From Salticus scenicus (Eukaryota > Arthropoda > Arachnida > Araneae > Salticidae), in NCBI GenBank assembly GCA_963930645.1, contig OZ005659.1:166629034-166693033 (forward strand): a stretch of DNA of 64,000 nt, written 5' to 3'. Positions within the stretch are counted from its first letter, which is position 1; each line of letters opens with the position of its first letter. The notes beneath the pieces are model-generated. The model saw nothing but the letters and a program-made list of their open reading frames with translations, was not told the DNA's origin and searched no databases. Shown here in pieces: positions 45,301 through 54,052 of this stretch. Both the position numbers and the translations under genes were made by a program.

Positions 45301-46126
45301 TCCCAATATACATATTTCTTCTAGATTGTGTAAAATTTTGGACAGTGGGCAAATAAAGGGGAATCCACAGTAATTGATTTAATAAAAGTGAAAAGAAAAC
45401 GGAGGAATTTATTTATTTTGCTTATTACTGATTTAGTCTTTTACTATTGTCTTTGGTTTTAGTAAGTAAAAATTTATAAGAAACAGTGAAAAAATCCAGG
45501 TATGATTGTTTTTAGATAATTCACCTGATTTCAAGTATTGATTTCATTTTCAATATCAGAATTCTAGTTTTTCTTATAGTTAAATTCATAAAATAAGACT
45601 AAAATGTCAATTTCACATGACTGCTAAATCTAATTAAAATTAATATTTTTCATAATGAGAGAATAGGGCATCCATGCAATAAATTATGTATCCTCTTCCC
45701 AAATAAAAATATTTTCTTTCTAAAATTTCAGGTATTCTTTTCACGAATTTATTGTCACTCCTGAAAATTTTATTCTGTTTTTTGATCACAGATCTGTGTA
45801 ATTTGCTAGAAATATTATTGACTTAATTTTTTTTTTCTTTGTTTTATTAGGATATAGAGTCCCTCGATAACTTGGAAATTTTATTTGATGATTCCATAAA
45901 TTCTGATTATCGTGACAATGATAGATCAGAAAATTATTTGCTGATGAATTATGAAGATGGAATTTTAGTGGGTTTTGGTGATTGTGGACCTAAACCACCA
46001 CCATATACTGAAAACACTATTGGCATTCCACCTCCTCCATATGAAAGCATAACTGACATTCCTAGTGCGGTGAAAGATGTTCCAGACGAGGATAGTACGA
46101 ATAATCATGAGACAAATGAAGAATGA
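22149..46126 (+). CDS. Ig/LDLa single-pass receptor with PPxY tail (8 exons)
   Basis: Predicted 380-residue type I membrane protein. Exons: 22149-22203, 22324-22435, 23884-24074, 25145-25261, 37076-37210, 41027-41047, 41889-42124, 45851-46126; phases agree throughout. Residues 1-18 are a signal peptide. Residues 22-118 are an Ig domain (C45, W61, DDSGVYVC ending at C100). Residues 122-158 are a canonical LDLa repeat with six cysteines and the acidic calcium site (CDGYVDC, D152, E153). Residues 163-197 are a second, Cys-rich LDLa-like repeat that lacks the closing acidic pair. A helix near 232-255 crosses the membrane. The tail has YLLM (318-321), a possible endocytic signal, and PPPY at 338-341 and 350-353, ligands for WW domains of NEDD4/Itch-type ubiquitin ligases. 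LDLa repeats, one helix and PPxY recall LDLRAD3, but the Ig domain does not; I do not recognise the orthologue. Ligand unknown. Confidence 0.85.
22324..22435 (+). CDS. Receptor coding exon 2: Ig domain, first half
   Basis: Acceptor TTATTCCAG, donor AAAG|GTGATT. It carries the B-strand cysteine (LNLTCKV). The Ig domain is split between this exon and the next. Confidence 0.8.
22436..23883. other. Receptor intron 2
   Basis: 1,448 bp. Contains GGGTAGGGTGGGGTAAAATG (23060-23079) and ATTT repeats near 23225. Open frames at 22538 (-) and 23383 (+) lie inside it and show no domain. Confidence 0.5.
23884..24074 (+). CDS. Receptor coding exon 3: Ig domain, second half
   Basis: The acceptor follows a strong pyrimidine tract. 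LSWKLP supplies the core tryptophan and DDSGVYVCEL the F-strand signature. Donor is TCAA|GTAAAT. Confidence 0.88.
24075..25144. other. Receptor intron 3
   Basis: 1,070 bp, AT-rich, with poly-A runs near 24371 and 24847 and a short direct repeat (AATTGTGTAAATAATAGTAT, twice from about 24460). No element ends are recognised. Confidence 0.5.
25145..25261 (+). CDS. Receptor coding exon 4: canonical LDLa repeat
   Basis: A symmetric phase 1-1 exon of 117 nt, the usual form for LDLa modules. Six cysteines and CDGYVDCPSGYDES give the calcium-binding signature. Confidence 0.9.
26394..27744 (-). mobile_element. hAT-like element M1 with internal tandem repeats
   Basis: Ends CAGGGTTCGCACTAAGG and, inverted, CAGAGTTCGCGCTAGAG, flanked by the 7-bp direct repeat ATATAAA. 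The interior (about 27117-27510) holds two or more copies of a roughly 190-bp unit (TAATTACATGAGTAAGAAA, TAAAGCAAG). A related right end lies at about 32190-32296. Confidence 0.65.
27745..28434. other. Unassigned intronic sequence with a GC-rich patch
   Basis: 28225-28290 is unusually GC- and CpG-rich (CTCCGGCGCCGGCCCGG) for this window. A donor-like AAGGTAAGG follows at about 28411. No domain is seen in any frame, so I do not call an exon. Confidence 0.4.
29111..30108 (+). mobile_element. HINE-like element, full copy
   Basis: A perfect 13-bp 5' hairpin (TACTTTCTTCTAT/ATAGAAGAAAGTA), then (GTCT)n(GT)n at 29232-29280, tandem GATGGCGCTGCTATA-type blocks inside, and a 3' hairpin TTGTGGTGGCCACAA with CATACTAG|T. 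A (TTTTA)n run follows at once. Confidence 0.7.
30109..30141. repeat. (TTTTA)n microsatellite
   Basis: About six and a half units, directly abutting the HINE-like 3' end. Confidence 0.85.
31141..31255 (+). pseudogene. hAT-type transposase exon remnant
   Basis: Encodes VPNLNIKFLKDLK..ILDLGSCGLYTL, open up to a donor-like GCT|GTAAGT at 31256. I recall similar segments (xNxxFLxxL..LxxIGSCGLHxxH) in hAT-superfamily transposases. It lies within the CAGGGTGGC element, which fits. No further exons were found, so it is a fragment at best. The family call is from memory, without alignment. Confidence 0.5.
31482..31600 (-). repeat. HINE-like 5' end fragment
   Basis: Retains the 5' hairpin (about 31570-31600) and the AAATTTTTACGAATCTAATA region only. 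Confidence 0.55.
32491..33660 (+). mobile_element. TIR element M2 sharing its interior with M1
   Basis: Ends ATACTTGCCAACTTTTCCGG and, inverted, ATACTTGCCAACCAATTTT. The interior has GCGGATATCGTTCGTT and the same ~190-bp tandem units as M1 (about 32640-33080), in opposite orientation. Confidence 0.6.
33869..33901. repeat. (TTTA)n microsatellite
   Basis: Eight TTTA units inside the nested stack. Confidence 0.85.
34931..35590 (+). mobile_element. Element M3 interrupting an S1 unit
   Basis: Begins near ACAGGCATGAGAATTTTCCG. It carries one to two of the ~190-bp tandem units shared with M1 and M2 (about 35035-35340) and interrupts S1 copy C. The right end is not well defined. Confidence 0.45.
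36006..36459. mobile_element. MITE with arrays of a CCAGTGATTGGCA motif
   Basis: Ends GGTAAGTGCACCCGTGATTG and, inverted, GGTAGGTGCTCCAGTGATTG. The motif CCAGTRATTGRCA occurs about five times forward (36018-36325) and three times inverted (36398-36450). A 54-bp tandem unit (about 36196-36310) contains two of them. It sits between the arms of the S1 inverted repeat. Confidence 0.6.
37076..37210 (+). CDS. Receptor coding exon 5: degenerate LDLa repeat
   Basis: A phase 1-1 exon of 135 nt. It encodes CDGRCIP and eight cysteines in all but lacks the final Asp-Glu of a calcium site. It is preceded by the 11.8-kb transposon-filled intron. Confidence 0.8.
38264..38580 (+). mobile_element. SINE-like element (family S3)
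   Basis: GC-richer block with AAAATTATACCTCTGGGGGT (38342-38361) and a 3' CAACAACAACA tail near 38568. Related to 9453-9629 and 53086-53371. An internal promoter is not clear here. Confidence 0.55.
38689..40215 (-). mobile_element. HINE-like element, longest copy
   Basis: CTAG at 38689-38692, 5' hairpin at about 40180-40215. The interior has two ~420-bp blocks (GATACCCATCTTGAAAATTT at 38977 and 39419) and three ~150-bp blocks containing CCAAGTTTGGTT (39720-40080). Internal tandem growth explains the length of 1.5 kb. Confidence 0.65.
41027..41047 (+). CDS. Candidate 21-nt microexon of the receptor
   Basis: Acceptor TATTTTTCAG and donor AAAG|GTATGT bound exactly 21 nt, phase 1-1, encoding VLWCHSK (first codon shared). 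Skipping it keeps the frame, so it could be alternative. It adds one cysteine to the juxtamembrane region. Support is splice-site quality and phase only. Confidence 0.5.
41326..41503. mobile_element. hAT-like MITE, CAGTGGCGGATT ends
   Basis: 178 bp. CAGTGGCGGATTTAAG at the left is mirrored by GAATCCGCCACTG at the right, flanked by CCCTTAG (41319-41325, 41504-41510). Located in receptor intron 6. Confidence 0.75.
41889..42124 (+). CDS. Receptor coding exon 7: transmembrane helix
   Basis: Encodes ETSAPCSAVDCHYG, then the helix VIYIVASCAVVVIVVSTVVM and a basic stop-transfer (CRICSQR). Donor AAAGG|GTGAGT, phase 0. Confidence 0.85.
42351..42796. mobile_element. TA-flanked MITE
   Basis: 446 bp between TA dinucleotides. 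Ends ATGCTCCTATTACAC and, inverted, ATGCTTCTATTACAC. TCCTATTACACT also appears inverted inside at 42447-42458, so the left 105 bp is itself a small foldback. Located in receptor intron 7. Confidence 0.6.
43140..43386. mobile_element. hAT-like MITE, CAGGGTGGC family (short copy)
   Basis: Ends GAGTGGCCACTAGTCAGGG and, inverted, CACGGTGGCTAACATT. AATTAAT lies at both flanks. GTCAGGGAA-type words repeat inside, as at the ends of the 28435-34050 element. Confidence 0.65.
43839..44862 (-). mobile_element. HINE-like element with TTAA MITE inside
   Basis: CTAG at 43839-43842 with a diverged hairpin (GATATGGCCATC). The 5' end is near 44862 (CAAATACTTTCTTATA). A 324-bp TTAA-flanked element (43991-44314) interrupts it. 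Confidence 0.55.
43991..44314. mobile_element. TTAA-flanked MITE, GTTG-GCACCAC ends
   Basis: Flanked by TTAA (43987-43990, 44315-44318). Ends TATGTTGTGCGCCACATC and, inverted, CACGTTGAGCACCACGCG. A CCATTGGTGGCTG / CCACTGGTGGCTG repeat lies inside. piggyBac-like by target site. Confidence 0.65.
44870..45850. other. End of receptor intron 7
   Basis: Two similar phrases in opposite sense, ATAAAGGATTTAAGTCCA (44873) and GGACTTAAATCCTTTATA (45210), mark an inverted repeat of about 50 bp. It may be the ends of another small element. No exon is seen. Confidence 0.45.
45851..46126 (+). CDS. Receptor coding exon 8: PPxY cytoplasmic tail
   Basis: Acceptor TTTTATTAG, 91 residues, stop TGA at 46124-46126. 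The tail is acidic with YLLM, GPKPPPYTE and IPPPPYES. Confidence 0.88.
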   Translation, partial: DIESLDNLEILFDDSINSDYRDNDRSENYLLMNYEDGILVGFGDCGPKPPPYTENTIGIPPPPYESITDIPSAVKDVPDEDSTNNHETNEE

Positions 46127-46345
46127 TTCTCTTGCATTTATCTCCTTTTCTAGTACTTACTTTGTAATTAGGTTTATGTATAGATGCTGTTACTCAGATA
46201 AGAATTTTTGTTATATCTGATTTTATTTGTTGATTTGCTGTTATGTTTAGAATTATGCTTATTCTGCTGCTTATGGCTTGCTTATATTGGAATTATTTTT
46301 TAACCTTCTGAGCACCAGGTTTGGATATATCCATTCTTAAAAAGT

Positions 46346-46351
46346 AATAAA
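46346..46351 (+). terminator. First poly(A) signal after the receptor stop
   Basis: AATAAA 220 bp after the stop. A genomic A run follows 20 bp later. A second strong AATAAA lies at 47794-47799, so a longer 3' UTR is possible. Confidence 0.5.
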
Positions 46352-46419
46352 TATCAAACACCATAAATTGAAAAAAAAAAAAAACTTTTTTTGGGGTTTT
46401 AATAGTAGAACAACTTTTT

Positions 46420-46522
46420 ATCAGGTGAAAAAAGTGGGCAAGAGAGTGTAGTATCAAAGCAACAATTGGGAGTGAGGATCTACTGCTTTGATGCTACATT
46501 AATGCTTCTCTTTTTGCCTGAT
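46420..46522 (+). ncRNA. Hairpin in receptor 3' region, pre-miRNA-like
   Basis: TGTAGTATCAAAGCA (46447-46461) pairs with TGCTTTGATGCTACA (46484-46498) with one G-U pair. The outer arms ATCAGG / CCTGAT with A-rich and T-rich runs pair more loosely. The terminal loop is about 22 nt. It could be a microRNA precursor, a 3' UTR element or a tiny MITE. Confidence 0.4.
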
Positions 46523-46580
46523 CAAGTATTGCGATATTATTTCAACATGCAACTACAGTTGCAAGTTCTTTTCGATTTAT

Positions 46581-46621
<41 letters not shown>

Positions 46622-46760
46622 AGGTTTTTATTTATTACTTTCAATGAGTTGTTATTTCTTTCGTAATAGACTTAAAATTTAAAGTTACATAATTATAACT
46701 TGAATTTAATTTAAATAAATATGAGTGTAAGGTTGATTTTTATATCAACTATGTGAAAAA

Positions 46761-46837
46761 TGTCAGAGCTGGGAATTGAACCCGGATACTCCACTTACTG
46801 TGATAGTGCAGATGCTCTACCACTGAGCCACCCTGGC
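46761..46837 (-). tRNA. tRNA-like sequence with Pol III terminator (degenerate)
   Basis: The minus strand has GCCAGGG (acceptor), D-arm GGCTCAGTGGTAGAGC, T-arm CCGGGTTCAATTCCCAG and acceptor CTCTGAC, followed at once by TTTTT. A and B boxes match consensus well and six of seven acceptor pairs form. The anticodon stem does not fold properly and the variable region is long, so no anticodon is assigned. Probably a tRNA pseudogene or Pol III-driven repeat. Confidence 0.5.
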
Positions 46838-46930
46838 TAATAACCAGCTCTGTATTTCTCACATAATCTTTTCACTTCTCATTCTTAAAGTTCTCATATT
46901 TTAATTTGTTTTTTAAATGTAGTGATCATT

Positions 46931-47440
46931 AGGACTGGGCGTTGTTGAAAATCTTACATTCATATATAGCCATATATCGTGATTCAGTGATATATCGCTA
47001 TTAGAAAAATTACATTTACTACCTTCTTAAGAATATTTTTACTTTAGTACATTTAATATTTAAACAGTATGCTTAAATTTAAAATATTTAATTTAATTTT
47101 GATGAAAATTTTTTGTCTTCTATAAAAATGTTAAAAAGTACTTAAATAATCATGCTTATAAAATTTCAAAACTGGAAAAAAATTATCACATGGGCGAGAA
47201 TATTGGTAATCAATCTAAATTGATGTCCACTTTCCCATCAATCACAGATGATTTCAGTATGATGCATATGCACAACCTCCACTATCAGTAATATGTACAT
47301 CGTAAATGGGCATATGTTTAAATCAGTTTAGTGATATAAATATAAAATCGATATTATCGAGAATCATCATAAATTTAAATGAATTTAGCAATACAGAATA
47401 AATTGATATTTCTCAATAAACCAATACATCGTCCACTCCT
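46931..47440. mobile_element. hAT-like MITE, AGGACTGGGCG ends
   Basis: Ends AGGACTGGGCGTTG and, inverted, AGGAGTGGACGATG. AGTGATCAT is duplicated at both sides (46921-46929, 47441-47449). The interior has ATATCG-type words often found in this class of animal MITE. Confidence 0.75.
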
Positions 47441-48095
47441 AGTGATCATATATAAAAGACATATGATTTATCCTCGAATGTAATATTATATTTTCAATTT
47501 CTTGTTAAAATAAAATACATTTTAGTAGATTTAAAAATTTTTTACAATAAAAAGATATATATATATTTATATATAATTTTACTTCTTTCTCAGATAGCCA
47601 GGGGGCTAAAAGTGTGGTCATCTATGATAAACAAATGTTTGTCAATTCATTACTAATGCTTGCTTCTTTTGGTAAATGTACCATAAGAAAAATTTGTTCA
47701 TTTATTTGATAAAATTTATATTGAAATATGGATTTATTTTCTTCTTTTTTCTGGTGCTGATTCTGTAATAGCTATTAAAATCATGCAACTTTTAATAAAG
47801 AAAAATTGTCAATGTAAAATTACAACTAATACAGAATCTGGTGTTTCTAATTTTAATTTGACTGAATGAGACTGTTGTATGTATTGTATATACAATTTCG
47901 TAAGTATAATTCTTTTCTCTTTTAATTTTATATCATTTTTCTTGAAATCCTTTTTTTTTTTTTTTAACACATATATATGAAATACAATAAACTCTCTAAT
48001 AGCATTTTATTTTAATACATAATTACATCCTTCATTTTTTTTTTTTTTTTTTGTCATTTTGTTTAGATATTTTATTTTCTTTAAAAAATGTAATG

Positions 48096-49925
48096 CAGTA
48101 GAATCTTGATAGTTTAAGCTGAATGGGACTATATCTATCTCAAACTATCAAAGAACTTGCTTTATTGAATTTAGAAAGAAAAATTTAAATGAAACATATT
48201 ATGTCAATAATAAAGTTATTGCTTTATTGTAATTTTAACTATACTGTTAAAAAAAGTTTTTTCACTAAAAATTTGATACGAATTTATTTATTTTAGTTGC
48301 TATCAATATTTTAGGAAAATTGAAGCAAAGTCTTGCCATTTTAGTAACAAGCACTACTATAATGATATAAATTAGCTTTAAATTTTTTCAAATATTTTTT
48401 TCACAGTTAAATTAGCCTAAATTATAGTGTAACCATGATTCCTAAAACTAGCAGTTAGGACGAGTTCAAAAGCTTGTAGGGGTGCCAAATTGACCGACAG
48501 ATTGGGATTTGGAAAACATCCAGTAATTTGGTTCTCTCTTATCGCTTATTTTCTCTGAATCAGATGACTATCACCCCTATTTTAACACTGGTCTCTTTGA
48601 ATCAGCACTTGTACAGAGGCTTCCATAGTCTCAAGAAATGTGGTTGAAGAATAGGTCTATTTTCTTTAGAGAAATGTTGAACTTAATTCTAAACAGTGTA
48701 TAAAAGTCTTAATACAACATAAACTAAAATTATACAGATTACTTACAATACAGCATATATGTTTGTAAAAGCTTAGATGCTTATAAAATTTTAAAGGTGT
48801 TTCTTTGCCTGAAGTGTATTGTTTATCTGCAGCAATTTACACCAGTATTGTATTACCAGAATATCAGTTATGGTCACCTATAGTGCAACTATTATATATA
48901 CTAATTTAACAAACAACAACAGCAAAAATTCAGACCAGTACTATATATTTCCATGTATAAACTAAAAATTTTTGAAATTTTTTCTGTAATTAATATGGGG
49001 TTAGCTTATACATGGATCCAGTAAAAACTAAGTGTTTTTCTCTTAGCTAAGTGCAAGTTATAAATCAACAAATGTCTTTTTTTTTGTTGTTGTTTGTTTC
49101 TATATGAAAAAATGAATAATTTTAAATGAAATGAAAAATTTATTTTATAAAAATGAGTTGTTTTATTTTCAAAATTGTTTACTTTGCTTAATTGTAGTGT
49201 CACCACCAAAACAGAAAATCTGATGTCAAAATTTGCACACAATTAATGGAAAAGTACCAAAATGTATAACAGAGAAAATAATAGATTACAGTTAATAATT
49301 TGCATATAAAAATAACAATAAAAAAGAAAATGTACTTTGATATTTTAAGTTGCTTGTTAGCAGTTTAGAAAGCAACTTTATACAAAACTTGTATTTGATT
49401 TTTTTTTCTTTTTAATTAAAATCTCATAATCAGATAAAGCTAATCAAAAGTAGAAGGAAAAGTAAAATTCTGAGACAAAAGTGTTTTAAAAATTTGCGAA
49501 ATTATATTTTATTTTTTTCCTGCTTTCTTCCTGATATTCTTCCAGTATGCCAAAAACAAGGCCTAATATTGTATAAATCAATTTTTGGATATATTTCTGA
49601 AACTAAGCAATAATTGATAAACTAAACAACGATTGACTTGTATACAAGTTTTCTACTTTGTGTGAATTTCTAAACAAAAAATACACTATCAGCTTATATA
49701 TGAATTTGCTAATGTTTGGATATATACTGTATTCATTTATTTACTACCAGAATTTTTTGCATATAATATGCAGGTCACATAAATCAGTTTTACACTAAAA
49801 ATTTTAATCAACAATCAGAGTTATATTTGTATGATTTATCTGACCTGCGGGTTATATACAGGAAATTATGGTAGCTTAGGTTTATGAGAAACTTGAATAT
49901 TAGGCACAAACTATCAAGACTACTG
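48096..49925. mobile_element. pogo/Tigger-like element with nested P-family MITE
   Basis: Ends CAGTAGAATCTTGATAGTTT and, inverted, CAGTAGTCTTGATAGTTTGT, with TA at the right and TG (probably mutated TA) at the left. No transposase frame survives. A P-family MITE is inserted at 48941-49729. Confidence 0.6.
48941..49729. mobile_element. P-family MITE, compact copy
   Basis: 789 bp between TA dinucleotides (48939-48940, 49730-49731). Ends CTATATATTTCCATGTATAA and, inverted, CAGTATATATCC. Its length suggests the original size of the element at 26237-34279. Confidence 0.6.
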
Positions 49926-50031
49926 TACTTATATTGGATTTATATTTTTGTTATTTATTTGTTGCATGTGGACTTACCATCTAATTACTCATAAGGTCTG
50001 TGATTTAGAGGAGGATAACTGTAAATGCATT

Positions 50032-51001
50032 CAGTGAGGGATTTAGGCCTAGGCACCAAGGAGAGAGCCAGGCCCAAGGGCACCTGAGTTTTAAAGGTGA
50101 CTAAAACTTGACCGGCTGTGGCAATTAAAATTTGAAAGGGGACTCCAATTTAAAAGGAGTGAGAAAAATTGACAATTAATTGGGCTTTATGTCGATTAAT
50201 AAAAATACTTTGTAAGACCCCGTTTATAGGTTAAGGACTTTTCATTACTGTTTTGAAGTACATGAATACATGCTATATATGTACGCTTGACCATGTGGTC
50301 CAAAGAGCAACCTTAGATAACTAACTACACGATGCTGCTATTTTTCTACAGTGATTGAACGTCTGGTACCGAATTATGCATAGTACTGGGTTGAGGGCAG
50401 CAAAATTTTTAAACCTGTTGATTTCAAAACGACTTAATTTTGAGCACAAGGGTAAAGATAAAAGCAAGTGAAAATAAAAATTGATTAGGCTTTCAATTGA
50501 TGAAACAAATTTTAAAGCCTGATCTATTCTCTCTATCATGAGTCAAAAATGTTTTCATTTAATGAGTGGAATTATTTTGTTAAAGTAATTAAATATGTAA
50601 TAATTTAAACAAAATATCAAGCTAAAATCTGTAAAAAACTGTTTTGGAACAAAGCAACTTATCTATTTGCCAATCGAAATAATTTCGATATTGTTTAATA
50701 AAAATATAATTGTGGCCTTAATCTGTTCTTCAGTGATTAAATAAAAATTTTAATTCAGCTTATTATCATATCTCTGTAGGATTCATCATACCTTTGTAGG
50801 AGAAACTGAATAAATAATTGATATTTTTCATGATCACACTATTTATCTTTTAATTATACGTTATATGCATGATACACAGTAATCACAGTGATTGATATAT
50901 ATATAAGATTATATTTATGCTATTATTATTATTTCAAAACATAAAGGGGGGTGCTACGTCGAAATGGGCCTAGGGCATAATCTAACTTAAATCCGCTTCT
51001 G
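50032..51001. mobile_element. hAT-like MITE, 970 bp
   Basis: Flanked by the exact 8-bp duplication AATGCATT (50024-50031, 51002-51009). Ends CAGTGAGGGATTTAGGCC and, inverted, CAGAAGCGGATTTAAG. GGCCTAGGGC / GCCTAGGCACC blocks are mirrored near the ends. No transposase. Confidence 0.85.
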
Positions 51002-51009
51002 AATGCATT

Positions 51010-52134
51010 GTTTTAAAAAAATGTGATTTGAAGCATATCATGTATAAAAAAAGATACCAAGATACTGTTGAAATTTTATTTTATTAATTGATAATATGAA
51101 ATATGATATTAAATATTTTAATAATATATAATAATAATTTATTTTTATAATTTGCAGTTAATTTATTTTTATATTTACAATTGAGTATTATTTTTTTTTT
51201 TTCTAAAGTTAAACAATTTATAATTTGAAGTGTAAAATTTAAGAGTTCTTGTGTGTACACACACATGCATATTGTATTTATCATTTTAATGTATTTTTAA
51301 TTATTGCTTAACCTATGATTTAACTGTCTAATATTTAAATTGTCATCCTCTTACTTTAATACATATAGAATTCACACCAGTAATGAAAATTCAATAGACT
51401 AAAAGATCACCTACTTTATGATATAGTGGCCCAAAACTATAAAATAGTAGACAAACATATAGAAGTATACACTTTTTATATGTATTTTTATCGCCTATAT
51501 CAATGCTTTCATGCAAAAACAGCACAAATGCTTTGATTTTGAGATATTTTAAATATAAAATGTTTACGTATACTCATGCCCCAAAGGTAAGGAACAACCT
51601 GTTTTCCCACTGTATTCTTTCGCATATAATTTTTAAACAAGTGAACATATGAACATAAAATTTGAATAATGTGTTCGTTATAAAGTCACTAATTGAATTT
51701 TATGTAATTTTAACATAAATAATTTTAAACTGATATTAATTCAAATCAAGTAAGCTTCAGACGAAATGATTTTTATTTTTTTATTTTTTTTTATTTTAGA
51801 AAACAAAACTTAATAAGAAATGGTGTTAAGGATGCATTACAGATAGATGAAGATACACAAACATCCATATGTTTGATTAAAACTGGATTTTTATTCTTTT
51901 TTTTTTTTTTGTATGTAAATAACTTTTAAAAAAATATGCATAAGAACATGAAAATTGGTTGAGATGTTCATTTTAAAATTATATATTGACATTTTTATTA
52001 TTCTGGCAATGCTCAAAGTTTACAAATTAATAAAAATGTTTTTTCAAAAAGCCCACATATGTTTTTGGCAACAGTTGTCATTATTTTACTATGCTGGTGT
52101 GAATCCTAGATATGTCTATATATAGGATTATGCA
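51010..52134. other. AT-rich intergenic stretch
   Basis: Only AT-rich sequence and T runs. The open frame at 51084 (-) is low complexity. Confidence 0.45.
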
Positions 52135-52136
52135 TA

Positions 52137-52695
52137 CAGTGAAATCTCTATGAGAGGGGCACCCACTGTGCTATAAAAAATTGGCCCTTTAATTTCTCAA
52201 TTAATATATAAATTTTTACTTCTGGCAAGAAATACTAGTTTTATCTTTTATTTTTTTATCTTAGCTAGGTTTAATACTTTTAATCTACCATTTATTCTTA
52301 ACATCACCAATTTAGAAATCTTTGCATTCAAGTTTATTAGCTGTATAACAATGGTATGATACAAAATTTCTTTGTTCAAGCTTGAATTTAGTGTCTAAGT
52401 ATGTGTATTCAGTATAAAGTATTACTATTTCTCTTCTCTACTTACTGATTAACTATAACAACACATGTGGGGATTAACTTCAGTTATGCGGAGGTCAGAA
52501 TAAAGTTATCTGCTCACTAAAAACGCCCAAAAGAGATATATGATTATACATGGTTGATTATGAGCCATCAATTATATATGATTATGGGCTTTTTTGTTTT
52601 AATAATGATAAATAAGTGTTAAGTCTTATGGAGAAAATTCAGGACTGAGAAAAGGGTTTCCTGAACACAAGGGGACTTTTTGGGAGGTTTCACTG
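52137..52695. mobile_element. pogo/Tigger-like MITE
   Basis: Ends CAGTGAAATCTCTATGAG and, inverted, CAGTGAAACCTCCC, with TA at the left. These ends resemble Tigger-type terminal repeats. No coding capacity. Confidence 0.55.
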
Positions 52696-53085
52696 TGTAC
52701 CTTTTTACTGACGTAAAAAGTTTATGTTAATAAAAATCAGTAATATATTCAAAAAAAAAGTTTCAACAGTTGGTGCAGAGCACAATAGAACATTAAACAC
52801 TTCTTGAAATATATCAGGAAAATTTTTAAAAAATTAAGCACAAGATATTTTTTAAGATTGTACCTTTCTTCATCAATCGCGTAACTAGGGTTTGAAAAAT
52901 CCCAGTTGCCAGCATGCCGCAACAACTGAAATTTCAGACCTGACAACTAAATTTCAAACAACCAATTTTCATTTAAATTAAATTAAAAAAATAAGTAAAT
53001 AAACATTTTCTCTCTCTTTGTTTTCTTGATACTGTTAAATATAGCTATGATTGAAGAAAGTCTAATGAAATGATAGGTTCACAAT

Positions 53086-53371
53086 AGCCCAGTTGGTAGA
53101 ACATCAAGCTCGTAATTGGATGATTACGGTTTTACTCAAGTTGGTCAGATTGTTGTGCATAATGACAGCTGGTGCACATAAAATCTGTTGTGGCTGCAGT
53201 GTTCTCCATTTTGCAAAAAAAATAATACCTCTGGGGATTACCAAAGTGGATGGAAGCCATCATCTCTACGAGGGTCAAACTTGTGATTGGACCACTTCTA
53301 GTTGTTAAATTCCAGACCATCGCCTACTGTGTAGCTGTAATGTGACGTTAAACCTATTCAACCTCAACCAG
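53086..53371 (+). mobile_element. SINE (family S3) with tRNA-like head
   Basis: Starts with an A-box match (TAGCCCAGTTGGTAGA), has a weak B-box region, the shared core AATAATACCTCTGGGG (53220-53235), CCAGACCATCGCC and an end AACCTATTCAACCTCAACCA. The other S3 copies lack this clear head. Two opposed open frames across it are chance. Confidence 0.65.
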
Positions 53372-54052
53372 TGAAATGATCCAAATATGTTTCTTATTTT
53401 TTTTTTTCCTCTCAATCCTAAATATCCTAATTTCTCAATTTAAAATGGTGCTTTATTTTTAATCCATTTATAGCCATCATACCATCATAAGTGGGTATAT
53501 GTTCTTGTGATACAAATAGGCTAAGAAAACACAAATTTTAAGCTCCATGTTTTCTCTTATGGATGCAATAAAAAAGAATAAAGAAGCTGATCTGAAATCA
53601 ACAGCTTACAAAATTTACAATGACAAATTTGTATGGAACAGCCTTAAAGAACTTTATTTATGAAAGACGTATTATCCAATTGTATTTAAAAAGTAAGGAT
53701 GGTAGACATGTAAATAGCCATAAAATTAATGTATAAAATAATAAATACATAATTTGAGTTTTTTATATTATTATTAAATGGTTTTCTGTATATACTTTTT
53801 TTTTTACTAAGTTTTTTGGTCTGGTTTCCCAACTTTTCAGCAAATTTTTCAACCTCTGGTATAAGAAAACATGCCCTGCTATTGCAAAAGCAGAGTATAG
53901 ATTGAAAGAAAAAAGAGGAGAGAGAGAAGAGAAGATAGCTAATAGCATAAGACAAAAGATAACCAATAGGAAAATGTTATTTTTCCATAATTACAATAAT
54001 ATTTTTACCTTACATAAATCCTTACTAAGTCCGAGCTTCATATATATTTCAG

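Noticed and set aside
53093..53320. Overlapping frames on both strands with several Cys
   Set aside because: They sit within an S3 SINE copy with a tRNA-like head.
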